Below are positions 9,682 to 19,400 of a stretch of 64,000 nucleotides of DNA, piece after piece; the stretch's first letter is position 1; each line of letters opens with the position of its first letter. The stretch comes from an uncultured Bacteroidaceae bacterium (lineage in GTDB: Bacteria > Bacteroidota > Bacteroidia > Bacteroidales > Bacteroidaceae): NCBI GenBank assembly GCA_944321635.1, contig CALULY010000010.1, forward strand, positions 35,930 to 99,929, read 5' to 3'. The position numbers and the translations under genes were made by a program. The notes beneath the pieces are model-generated. The model ran no database searches, was not told the DNA's origin, and saw nothing but the letters and a program-made list of their open reading frames with translations.

Positions 9682-10892
9682 ACGGGAGCCTTGAAGGGAA
9701 GAAAATAGTGCTGGGCATCACAGGCAGCATAGCCGCTTACAAGGCAGTAGTGCTTGCCCGCGAACTCATCAAACGTGGTGCGGAAGTGCAAGTGGTCATC
9801 ACGCCAGCAGGGAAGGAATTTGTCACGATGCTGACACTGGCTACGTTGACGCGGCGACAAGTGATAAGCGAGTTTTTCTCGCACCGCGACGGGACTTGGA
9901 ACAGTCATGTCGAGTTGGGACAATGGGCGGATGCCATGCTGATTGCCCCCGCCACGGCAGCGACAATAGCCAAGATGGCCAACGGGGTGGCAGACAACAT
10001 GCTCGTCACCACCTATCTGTCGATGAAAGCCCCGGTGTTCGTTGCCCCGGCAATGGATCTCGACATGTTTGCACACCCATCTACACAGCACAACATCGAA
10101 CTGTTGCGCTCGTATGGCAACCACATAATTGAACCTGGCACTGGTGAACTTGCCAGCGCACTCGTTGGAAAAGGCCGTATGGAGGAGCCTGACAACATCG
10201 TTAAACTGCTTGAGGAACACTTTGCCAAGGCGCAATCGTTGGCAGGCAAGAGAATCCTCATCACGGCAGGACCGACTTATGAACGGATTGACCCTGTGCG
10301 TTTCATCGGCAATTACTCCTCCGGCAAGATGGGGTTTGCCCTCGCAGAAGAATGCGCGGCACGTGGCGCGGAAGTCGTGCTTGTATCCGGTCCGGTAGCA
10401 TTGCAAGCCCACAGCCCGAACATAAGGCGTGTGGATGTCGAGTCCGCTGATGAAATGTTTGAAGCTGCTACGGCCACCTATGATAATATGGATGCCGCAA
10501 TACTTTGTGCCGCTGTCGCCGATTACAAGGTCGAACATAGTGAAGCAAACAAAATAAAGCGCGATGGCAATGCGTTGCCCCTCAACCTCGTCCCGACGAA
10601 AGACATTGCCCGTGCCTTGGGGACTTCAAAACGCAATGACCAGCTGCTTGTCGGATTTGCATTGGAGACTGACAACGAGACAGCTAATGCCGAAAAGAAA
10701 TTGAAAGGGAAAAACTTGGATTTCATCGTCCTTAATTCGCTGCGTGACAAGGGGGCAGGCTTCAAAACAGACACCAATAAAATCACAATCATCGGCAGAA
10801 AAGGCACAGAGGCCTATCCGTTGAAAAGCAAACGTGAGGTCGCGGCGGACATAGTTGACACGTTGGAATCATATATGCACGAAAAGAAATGA
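9678..10892 (+). CDS. coaBC: Bifunctional phosphopantothenoylcysteine decarboxylase / phosphopantothenate-cysteine ligase
   Basis: Makes 4'-phosphopantetheine for coenzyme A. The N-terminal half is the FMN-dependent CoaC flavoprotein (GITGSIAAYKA, catalytic-His region SHVELGQWAD, PATAATIAKMANGVADN). The C-terminal half is the CoaB ligase (ITAGPTYERIDPVRFIGN, SSGKMG, AAVADYK). The 404 residues match the fused bacterial enzyme. It overlaps both neighbours by ATGA, so it is translationally coupled. Confidence 0.97.
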   Translation: MNGSLEGKKIVLGITGSIAAYKAVVLARELIKRGAEVQVVITPAGKEFVTMLTLATLTRRQVISEFFSHRDGTWNSHVELGQWADAMLIAPATAATIAKMANGVADNMLVTTYLSMKAPVFVAPAMDLDMFAHPSTQHNIELLRSYGNHIIEPGTGELASALVGKGRMEEPDNIVKLLEEHFAKAQSLAGKRILITAGPTYERIDPVRFIGNYSSGKMGFALAEECAARGAEVVLVSGPVALQAHSPNIRRVDVESADEMFEAATATYDNMDAAILCAAVADYKVEHSEANKIKRDGNALPLNLVPTKDIARALGTSKRNDQLLVGFALETDNETANAEKKLKGKNLDFIVLNSLRDKGAGFKTDTNKITIIGRKGTEAYPLKSKREVAADIVDTLESYMHEKK

Positions 10893-11806
10893 ATGTATTG
10901 AAACGATTGACCGCTGCATTCTCATTACTTATGGCTTTGAGCTGCCTCGCAACCATGGGACAAGAACTGAATTGCCGCGTCAGCATAAATTCATCACAAG
11001 TGCAAGGCACTAACACGCAGGTATTCACTACGCTCGAAAACGCCTTGATGGAATTTATAAATGAGACGGAATGGACGACGGCCCACTATTCATACGCCGA
11101 GAGAATCTCTTGTAATTTCAGCATAGTCGTCAAAGAGTACTCCGATGACGGGACATTCAATTGCGAGCTGACGGTGCAATCTACAAGGCCGGCGTTCAAC
11201 TCAAGCTACAATTCGGCTGTATTGAACTTCAAAGACGAGAATTTCGCTTTTAGCTACATCGAGTACGACCCTTTGGAGTTCCGCGAAGATTTGATCGACA
11301 ACAACCTGACAGCAGTCATCGCCTACTATTGCTACCTTATAATAGGGCTTGACATGGACACTATGAGCCCGATGGGCGGCACCGATGTCCTGCAAAAGTC
11401 GGTTGATATAGTCAATGCCGCCCAGAGCTTGTCTGAGACAGGCTGGAAAGCGTTTGAAGATTCGCGCAACCGTTATGCAATAATCTTCGACTACATTGAC
11501 GAAGGCATGAAACCTTTGAGGCAGTTCATGTACGACTACCATCGCATAGGGCTTGACGAAATGGCACAGAACGCCGAGCGAGGCCGAGCATCGATAGCGG
11601 CATCATTGAAACTTTTGCAGGAGGCCAAATCAAACCGCCCGATGTCTTCTGTCCCAGACATAATAGTAGCGACGAAAAAAGAGGAATTGCTCAATGTCTT
11701 TTCAAAAGGTCCTCAAAAAGAGAGGGAAGATGTCTATGACTGCCTCATGAAACTCAGCCCGGCCGATGTCAACGACTGGGACAAGATAAAAGAAGCTAAA
11801 CCTTGA
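10889..11806 (+). CDS. DUF4835 / PorD-like exported protein
   Basis: The 305 residues carry a signal peptide (MNVLKRLTAAFSLLMALSCL to about residue 25, then QELNCRVSIN). The family is placed between coaBC and recN in many Bacteroidetes, as here, and has been linked to type IX secretion under the name PorD. Family membership rests on recall of this pattern and the gene order. No catalytic motif is visible. It overlaps coaBC by 4 bases and lies 3 bases before recN. Its role here is inferred, and no other Por genes are in view. Confidence 0.78.
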   Translation: MNVLKRLTAAFSLLMALSCLATMGQELNCRVSINSSQVQGTNTQVFTTLENALMEFINETEWTTAHYSYAERISCNFSIVVKEYSDDGTFNCELTVQSTRPAFNSSYNSAVLNFKDENFAFSYIEYDPLEFREDLIDNNLTAVIAYYCYLIIGLDMDTMSPMGGTDVLQKSVDIVNAAQSLSETGWKAFEDSRNRYAIIFDYIDEGMKPLRQFMYDYHRIGLDEMAQNAERGRASIAASLKLLQEAKSNRPMSSVPDIIVATKKEELLNVFSKGPQKEREDVYDCLMKLSPADVNDWDKIKEAKP

Positions 11807-11809
11807 GCC

Positions 11810-13468
11810 ATGTTGACCCATTTGCACATCAGCAACTATGCATTGATAAAGAAGTTGGATATAGACTTCGCCAAAGGATTCTCGGCAATAACTGGAGAGA
11901 CAGGTGCCGGCAAGTCCATAATGATTGGCGCGCTCAATCTCCTCGCCGGCCAGCGTGCAGACACCAAAGTGCTACTGGAAGAAGCAGATAAGTGCGTCAT
12001 CGAAGCGACCTTTGATGTTTCGTCATACGGGCTGGACAAGCTGTTTGAAAGCCTGGACTTGGACTATGGTGGCGAGTGCGTCATCCGCCGAGAGATCTCA
12101 CGTTCTGGCAAATCACGGGCATTCGTCAATGATTCACCAGTGCAACTGCCAGTGATGAGGGAGGTGGCATCCCATCTGTTTGACATACACTCCCAGCACC
12201 AGAATCTGCTCTTGAACGACCCGTCATTCCTCCTTGGTTTTGTTGATGCCATAGCTGGCAATGAAAAGGAAAGGGATGACTATCGCCATTCCTACGACGA
12301 ATATCTCAAGGCCAAGCGTGATCGTGACAATTTCGTCAAGAATGCAAGCAAAGACAGCGGCGAGGCGGACTACTGGCGATACCAACTCAATCAAATAAAC
12401 GACGCCAAATTGCATGACGGCGAACAAGAGGAATTGGAAGAAGAGTTGAACGTCCTCACTCACGCCGAAGAGATAAAGACAGGAATGTATTCCATCAACG
12501 AACTGTTTGATTCAGACGATGGCGGCATCCTCTCCGCACTCAAAAAACAGATTGGCATAGCATCATCGTTGCAACAACTGTTCCCGCAAGCCGGTGCACT
12601 CTGCGAACGCATCGAGAATGCCTATCTTGAACTGAAAGACGTTGCCTACGAGGTCTCAGGCCTGGCGGATGACGTGACATTCGACCAAGAACGCATGGAA
12701 AGCGTCAATGCAAGGTTGGACGTGATTTATTCATTGCAGCAGAAGTTCCATGCAGCCACTGTTGCCGACTTATTGAATCTTGCAGAAGAAATCTCCGGCA
12801 AACTGTCAGCCATCGAGAACTTTGACGAGCAAAAAGATTTGTTGGAGAAGCAACTCGCTGCCGCCCATGCCAAGGCCGGCAACGCAGCAGCAGCATTGAG
12901 CGACAGCCGTGCAGCGGTGTTTGACAGCATATCTAAAGGAATCGAAGCGGCATTGCACGGCCTCGGTATGCCCAACGGCGAGGTAAAGGTCGTGTCCCGC
13001 ACAAAGGAGGAGCTGTCCCCAAGCGGCAAAGACGAGTTGTCCATGCTCTTCACTGCCAACAAAAACCGAGAATTGCAGGATGCCGCGCAGATTGCATCGG
13101 GCGGTGAACTTGCAAGGCTCATGCTGGCCGTCAAATCCATCATTTGCCGCGTCAGGGTGCTTCCGACCATCATCTTTGACGAGATAGACACAGGTGTGTC
13201 AGGGGAGATAGCAGCCAAGATGGGCGACATGATGAAGGAGATGGGACAACGTATGCAAGTGCTCAGCATAACCCACCTGCCACAGATAGCAGCCAAAGGC
13301 ACAAGACAATATAAGGTATACAAGCAAGACGACAGCGGAAGCACGACCACCAACATCCGCTTGCTCGACGACGGGCAACGCGTGGACGAACTTGCTGTGA
13401 TGCTCAGCGGCAACATCATCACGCAGGCCGCCATTGATAACGCTAAAGAATTGTTGAAAAATGAATAG
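11810..13468 (+). CDS. recN: DNA repair protein RecN
   Basis: SMC-like ATPase acting in double-strand break repair. The 552 residues have N-terminal Walker A GETGAGKSIM (about 27-36), a long coiled-coil middle, the C-terminal ABC signature SGGELARLMLA and Walker B TIIFDEIDTGVSG. Length is normal. It overlaps the following rRNA methyltransferase by 8 bases within the same operon. Confidence 0.96.
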   Translation: MLTHLHISNYALIKKLDIDFAKGFSAITGETGAGKSIMIGALNLLAGQRADTKVLLEEADKCVIEATFDVSSYGLDKLFESLDLDYGGECVIRREISRSGKSRAFVNDSPVQLPVMREVASHLFDIHSQHQNLLLNDPSFLLGFVDAIAGNEKERDDYRHSYDEYLKAKRDRDNFVKNASKDSGEADYWRYQLNQINDAKLHDGEQEELEEELNVLTHAEEIKTGMYSINELFDSDDGGILSALKKQIGIASSLQQLFPQAGALCERIENAYLELKDVAYEVSGLADDVTFDQERMESVNARLDVIYSLQQKFHAATVADLLNLAEEISGKLSAIENFDEQKDLLEKQLAAAHAKAGNAAAALSDSRAAVFDSISKGIEAALHGLGMPNGEVKVVSRTKEELSPSGKDELSMLFTANKNRELQDAAQIASGGELARLMLAVKSIICRVRVLPTIIFDEIDTGVSGEIAAKMGDMMKEMGQRMQVLSITHLPQIAAKGTRQYKVYKQDDSGSTTTNIRLLDDGQRVDELAVMLSGNIITQAAIDNAKELLKNE

Positions 13469-14204
13469 CAGTAAAGAAATGATATTCGGCATCCGTGCCG
13501 TGATCGAGGCAGTCCAATCGGGCGCAGAGATAGACAAAATCCTGATCAAAAAGGACATCCAGAGCGATTTGTCAAGAGAACTGATGGAGGTGCTCCGTGG
13601 CAAACACATAACGACACACCGCGTGCCGGTCGAACGTCTCAACCGCATCACCAGAAAGAACCACCAAGGTGTCGTGGCATTCCTCTCCCAAATCTCGTAT
13701 GCAAGCCTCGGCAACCTCGTCCCCACTCTTTACGAGCAAGGCAAAGTCCCGTTCATCGTCGTCCTGGACGGCATCACGGACATCCGCAACTTTGGAGCCA
13801 TAGCCCGCACTTGCGAATGTGCTGGTGTCGATGCCGTTGTCATCCCGGCGCGAAACAGCGTGACGGTCAACGCAGATGCAGTCAAGACATCGGCGGGGGC
13901 GTTGATGACGCTGCCGGTGTGCAAGGAACAGGACATCGATGCCACGCTCGAATACCTGCACAACTCGGGCTTCAGGATAGTGGCGGCAACCGAAAAAGGC
14001 GACACCGACTATGCCACAGCCGACTACACCGGCCCAACCTGCCTCTTGCTCGGCGCAGAGGACAGGGGCATCCCCAACGAACACCTCCGCCAATGCGATG
14101 ACCGCGTGTCGATTCCCCAATTCGGGACGGTGGCATCGTTGAACGTGTCGGTGGCGGCAGGCATACTTATATATGAAGTCATAAGACAAAGGAGGGGACA
14201 ATGA
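13461..14204 (+). CDS. rlmB: 23S rRNA 2'-O-methyltransferase, TrmH/RlmB family
   Basis: SPOUT-class methyltransferase, probably acting on G2251 of 23S rRNA. The 247 residues have an N-terminal substrate-binding domain (FGIRAVIEAV, KNHQGVVAF) and SPOUT motifs 1 to 3 (DGITDIRNFGAIARTCECAG, LLLGAEDRGIP, IPQFGTVASLNVSVAAGI) forming the SAM knot. It is coupled by overlaps to recN and the downstream TPR gene. RlmB is the likeliest assignment, but other TrmH paralogues look similar. Confidence 0.9.
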   Translation: MNSSKEMIFGIRAVIEAVQSGAEIDKILIKKDIQSDLSRELMEVLRGKHITTHRVPVERLNRITRKNHQGVVAFLSQISYASLGNLVPTLYEQGKVPFIVVLDGITDIRNFGAIARTCECAGVDAVVIPARNSVTVNADAVKTSAGALMTLPVCKEQDIDATLEYLHNSGFRIVAATEKGDTDYATADYTGPTCLLLGAEDRGIPNEHLRQCDDRVSIPQFGTVASLNVSVAAGILIYEVIRQRRGQ

Positions 14205-15877
14205 ACAACGCACCACGCATCATCACCCTGTGCCTCGCGCTGGCAGCTGCATCTATAGCGCCGGCACAAAAAGCCCCGTCATGGGCGAAGAAAGCTGCCA
14301 AGTCCGTCTGCACCATATTGACCTATGGCGACGACGGCACACTGCGCGACAAGGCGCAAGGCGTATTCATCTCAGACGACGGCACTTGCCTGACCGACTA
14401 CCGCCTGTTGGCCGGCGCGGACTCGGCGGCAATCGTCACCAAAGAGGGCAAAACCTGCCCGGTCAAGTATGTCGTTGGCTGTGACGACATATATGACCTC
14501 ACCAAACTCCGTGCCGATGTCAAGAGCAGCACGCCACTGCCGCTTGCCACATCGCCAGCCAACATCGGCGACAAGGTGTATGTCGTCCTCTACTCGGAAT
14601 CCAAGAATCCCCAACTCAAGGAGGCGAAAGTCTCGGCAGTCGAGGATGCCCGCGACGGCGACAAATATTATACCCTTACGATACGGGCAAAGCTCACGGC
14701 ACGCAGCTGTCCCGTCGTCAATACCGAGGGCGGTTTGCTCGGGTTGTTCCAGGCTGGCGGCAACGACACCACGGCCTACGCTTGCGGGGCGCGGATGGCG
14801 GCCGGGCTGTCATTTGACGCATTCATGTTCCAGGACGTAGCCGCGTCGGCTGTGCGCCTGCTCAAACGCCTGCCGGACAAGGAGAACGACGCGCAGGTGG
14901 CACTCGTCATGGGGCGGTCGTCGATGGATGATGCCCGCTATGCCGCCTATCTTGAGATCTATAAGGAGATGTTCCCCGCCTCGCCATACGCCTACGAGCA
15001 ACTCGCCGCGCTCCATGTCGCCACTGACAAACAGGCCGCGATGGATGAGATACGTGAGGCGAGCAGCCTCTATGCCAACAAGGACGAGGGACTTTACGCC
15101 CTTGCCAAGTTCAAGTACGCCGCCACTGATTCGCTTGGCGGTGAGAAAGGCTTCACGCTCTCCGACGCCCTCGACGACGTGCAGGGAGCGATAGCGGTCA
15201 ACCCCCTGCCCCTCTACTACAACCTTGAGGCGCAAGTCGAGACTGCGCTCGGCGACCACGGCGCGGCACGCGCAGCATACGCCAAAGTGCTCGGCTCCAA
15301 TCTATGCTCGGTAGAGGCCCTAAGCGGCTACATCCAATCAAATGCCATGCTCGGGGCAGATGACAGGGAACAGCTGGCGTTGGTCGATTCGCTGCGGACG
15401 CTCTATTCCAGCACGCTGGGCAAGGATTCGGTCGAGTTGCTTTACACCAAAGCCGTCTACCTCGACCGCATCGGCGACTACAACGGGGCATTGCGCTGCC
15501 TGTCGGTCTATTCGGCGGCATACGACGAATTGATGACAGACGCGTTTTTCTACTACCGCGAGCAGATTGCCATGAAGGCCAAACGCTACCAGCAAGCCAT
15601 GGACGACATCAAACGCGCGTTGCTCATCAAGCCTGACGACATGACTTATCTCGTCGAGTACGCCGGCTTGTGCATCATCGCCAACGACTACGACAACGCC
15701 ATCTCAGTGCTTGAGCGTTGCCACTCGGCGGACAAGGGCAATGCCGACATAAACCGCCTGCTCGGCCTCTCGCTCCTGCAACTCGGGCGCAAGGAGGAGG
15801 GACGCAAGCATCTGACACTCGCCGTGGAGGCGGGCGACGACGTTGCCGCGCGGCTGCTTGAGCAGTACGGCAATTGA
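14201..15877 (+). CDS. Exported TPR protein with a degenerate trypsin/HtrA-like domain
   Basis: 558 residues with a signal peptide (to about residue 22, APAQ). Residues about 30-190 follow an HtrA-like fold, but the catalytic His position reads CLTDYRLLAGA (Tyr67) where active enzymes have NxHVV. The GNSGGP region is TARSCP, so the catalytic Ser is also not conserved in an ungapped alignment (Arg168, with Ser169 next). The acid in DIYDL (Asp99) remains. Residues about 210-555 form TPR-type helical repeats. It is probably a periplasmic scaffold or pseudo-protease, last in the exonuclease-coaBC-recN operon. Confidence 0.75.
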   Translation: MNNAPRIITLCLALAAASIAPAQKAPSWAKKAAKSVCTILTYGDDGTLRDKAQGVFISDDGTCLTDYRLLAGADSAAIVTKEGKTCPVKYVVGCDDIYDLTKLRADVKSSTPLPLATSPANIGDKVYVVLYSESKNPQLKEAKVSAVEDARDGDKYYTLTIRAKLTARSCPVVNTEGGLLGLFQAGGNDTTAYACGARMAAGLSFDAFMFQDVAASAVRLLKRLPDKENDAQVALVMGRSSMDDARYAAYLEIYKEMFPASPYAYEQLAALHVATDKQAAMDEIREASSLYANKDEGLYALAKFKYAATDSLGGEKGFTLSDALDDVQGAIAVNPLPLYYNLEAQVETALGDHGAARAAYAKVLGSNLCSVEALSGYIQSNAMLGADDREQLALVDSLRTLYSSTLGKDSVELLYTKAVYLDRIGDYNGALRCLSVYSAAYDELMTDAFFYYREQIAMKAKRYQQAMDDIKRALLIKPDDMTYLVEYAGLCIIANDYDNAISVLERCHSADKGNADINRLLGLSLLQLGRKEEGRKHLTLAVEAGDDVAARLLEQYGN

Positions 15878-15922
15878 CCCGCCGGCGCGACAGCGCAAGC
15901 AGATCATCACTGACAGCACAGG

Positions 15923-15951
15923 ATGCCCAGCCATCACGGCCGGGCATTTTT
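15923..15951 (+). terminator. Operon terminator after the TPR gene
   Basis: ATGCCC / GGGCAT hairpin with a GC-rich interior, followed by TTTTT, 45 bases after the stop codon. Confidence 0.75.
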
Positions 15952-16420
15952 CGTCGTGCCCCGTTGGCGGAGTGGCGGAAATGCACCGCCATCCATCCAT
16001 TCAAGTCAGTAAACGTGCAGTGACGCATCTCGTGCGTCCCCGCCTCGGCGGTGAACGTCCTGCGACAGCCCGGGATGCCGATGTGACGCGCACCATGCCT
16101 CCCGCGACATTCGCCCGGTGATTAGTCCTGATGGGATAAGGGACAAGGCGGATGAGGTCTGACCTAAAGTCCGGTGCCTCGGTGCTTGAACTTCCATCAG
16201 GTCGAACCTAAAGTTGGATTGCCGGGTGCATAAAGTTCATTTAGAAGTTTTGTTTTTACTTTATGTCAAGGGGAAATGAACTTTTCCCGGCGAGCAAGTG
16301 AAGTTTAGGCCTGACCTCATCGGTTTTTTGCCTTGACTTGGCGGCCGGAAGACAGTCTTTGCCATCCTGGCATCGCTGGCTAAAACGGGATGTGTGGTGG
16401 GGAATTAGTCCATTAATCCA
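15952..16420. other. Spacer before dnaE (about 470 bases)
   Basis: No gene is supported. It holds degenerate copies of the word AGGTCTGACcTAAAGT (about 16155-16215 and 16300-16320) and the contracted one-unit repeat at 16228-16267. Confidence 0.6.
16228..16267. repeat. Contracted 21-bp element, copy C (one unit, inverted)
   Basis: Read on the minus strand this is the outer word GACATAAAGT, a poly-A run, one 21-bp unit (16232-16252) and the closing word ACTTTATGC. It therefore keeps both ends of copies A and B but has one internal unit instead of four. Confidence 0.8.
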
Positions 16421-16428
16421 TATCTTTG
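16421..16428 (+). promoter_or_regulatory. dnaE -7 box
   Basis: TATCTTTG matches TAnnTTTG and lies 22 bases before the dnaE ATG. No -33 match at standard spacing. Confidence 0.5.
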
Positions 16429-16450
16429 GGCCAAAATCACGACTGACATC

Positions 16451-19400
16451 ATGCAAGACTTCGTACATCTCCACGTACACACCGAATACTCGCTGCTCGA
16501 CGGGCAGTCCAAGATCGCCAATCTGGTTGACAAGGCCATGCGCGACGGGATGCGTGGCATCGCCATCACCGACCACGGCGACATGTTTGGCATAAAGGAA
16601 TTCTACAATTACGTCAACAAAAAGAACTCCAAGGTCAACGGCGAGATCAAGACGCTCGAAAAGGAACTCGCCGACCTGCCCGACGGCGACGGGCGGCGCG
16701 GGGAGCTCGCGCAACAGATCGACGGTCTGAGGCGCAAACTGTTCAAACCCATCATCGGCTGCGAGATGTACGTGGCACGGCGACGGATGCAAGACAAGGA
16801 GGGGAAGCAGGACAGCAGCGGATACCATCTCATCGTGCTGGCCAAGAACAGCACGGGATACCACAACCTCATCAAGCTCGTCTCAAAGGCTTGGACGGAT
16901 GGGTTCTACAGCCGCCCCAGGACAGACCGGCACGAGCTGGAGAAGCACCACGAGGGACTAATCGTCGCCTCGGCCTGCCTTGGCGGCGAAGTGCCCAAGA
17001 AGATCATGGCCGGCAACCTTGAAGAGGCTGAGGAGGCAGTCATGTGGTACAAGAGGGTCTTCGGCGACGACTACTATCTCGAACTGCAACGCCACAAGGC
17101 TACCGTCCCGCGCGCCAACCACGAGACCTATCCCATGCAAGTGAATGTCAACAAACATCTCGTGGAGCTTTCCAAGAAATATGGCATCAAGCTGATTTGC
17201 ACCAACGACGTGCATTTTGTCGATGAAGAAAATGCCGAGGCGCACGACCGTCTCATCTGCCTCTCGACGGGCAGAGACCTGGACGACCCCAACCGTATGC
17301 TCTACACCAAGCAGGAATGGATGAAGACGACGGCAGAGATGAACGCCATTTTCGCCGACATCCCCGATGCTCTGGCAAACACGGTGGAGATATGCGACAA
17401 GGTGGAATTCTTCTCCATAGACCACAAGCCCATCCTGCCCAACTTTCCCAAGCCGGCAGGATTCGACAACGACGATGACTACCTGCGCCACCTCACCTTG
17501 GAAGGAGCAAAGAAGCGTTGGGGGGAGATGAACGACGAACAGCGCGAGCGCATCGAGTTTGAATTGGCCACCATCAAAAACATGGGTTTCCCGGGCTACT
17601 TCCTCATCGTGCAGGACTTCATCAGCGCGGCACGCCAGATGGGCGTGGCAGTCGGGCCGGGACGTGGTTCGGCGGCGGGCTCAGCCGTCGCCTACTGCCT
17701 TGGCATAACGCAGATCGACCCTATCAAATATGACTTGCTGTTTGAGCGTTTCCTCAATCCTGACCGTATCTCACTCCCCGACATAGATATTGACTTCGAT
17801 GACGACGGGCGCGGCGAAGTCCTGAGATGGGTCACGGAGAAGTACGGCCACGAAAAGGTGGCGCACATCATCACCTACGGCACCATGGCGGCCAAACTCG
17901 CCATCAAGGACGTGGCACGCGTCCAGAAACTTCCCTTGGCAGAATCCAACAGGCTCGCCAAGCTAATCCCCGACAAGATACCCGATGTCAAAAAAGTGAC
18001 TATACAGACTGCCATCGACTATGTGCCAGAACTGAAAGTCGCCGAGGCATCACCCGACCAGAACGTGCGGGACACCATCAAATTCGCCAAGATGCTTGAG
18101 GGCAACGTCAGAGGCACCGGTGTCCATGCTTGCGGCACAATCATCTGTCGTGACGACATCACCGACTGGGTGCCGGTCAGCACCGCCGAGGATAAGGAGA
18201 CCAAGGAGAAAGTGCTCGTCACACAGTATGAAGGCAGCGTAATCGAAGAGACCGGGCTCATCAAGATGGACTTCCTTGGCCTGAAAACCCTGTCAATCAT
18301 CAAGGATGCCGTCAAGAACATCGAGCTCACACGCGGCATCGTCATCGACATCGACAACATCGACATCACAGACAAGAGCACCTACCGTCTTTACAGCGAG
18401 GGCAGGACGATAGGGACATTCCAATTTGAATCGACCGGGATGCAAAAGTATCTGAAGGAACTCCAGCCCACGACATTCGAAGACTTGATAGCGATGAACG
18501 CCTTGTACCGTCCAGGGCCGATGTCCTACATCCCGCAATTCATCAACCGCAAACATGGCCGGGAGGAGATCAAGTATGACATCCCCATCATGGAGCGTTA
18601 CCTCAAGGACACCTACGGAATCACCGTCTACCAAGAGCAGGTGATGCTGCTGTCACGCTTGTTGGCCAACTTCACCAGAGGGGAATCCGACGGGCTGCGC
18701 AAGGCAATGGGTAAAAAAATAATCGAAAAGCTGAACTCGCTCAAGCCAAAATTCATCAATGGCGGTATAGCCAACGGCCATGACCCTGCCGTACTCGAAA
18801 AAATCTGGGGTGACTGGGAGAGCTTCGCCTCCTACGCCTTCAACAAGTCGCACGCCACCTGCTACTCATGGGTAGCCTACCAGACTGCCTACCTCAAGGC
18901 CAACTACCCTGCCGAGTACATGGCGGCCGTGATGAGCCGCAACATCTCCAAGATCGACGAACTCACCAAGCTCATGGACGAATGCAAGCGGATGCACATC
19001 AAAGTGCTCGAACCGGACATCAACGAGAGCAACGTCACGTTCACCGTCACGCCGTCGGGCGACATACGCTTCGGGCTGGGGGCGATAAAGAGCGTCGGCG
19101 AGGCGGCAGTCGGCTCCATCATCGAGGAACGGCGGCAAAACGGCAACTACAAGTCGGTGTTTGACCTCATGCAACGTCTCAACTTCACTATATGCAACCG
19201 CAAGACCATCGAGAGCCTGGTCTATGCCGGGGCGTTGGACAGCTTCACCAACATCCGCCGCGAGCAGTACTTCGCCCGCAACGACCGCGACGAGACGTTC
19301 ATCGAGTCGCTTGTCAGGTATGGGGCAAAGTACCAGAACGAGAAGTCGCAATCGCTCAACTCACTCTTCGCAGATGACGAAGCTGTGGAATTGCCGTTGC

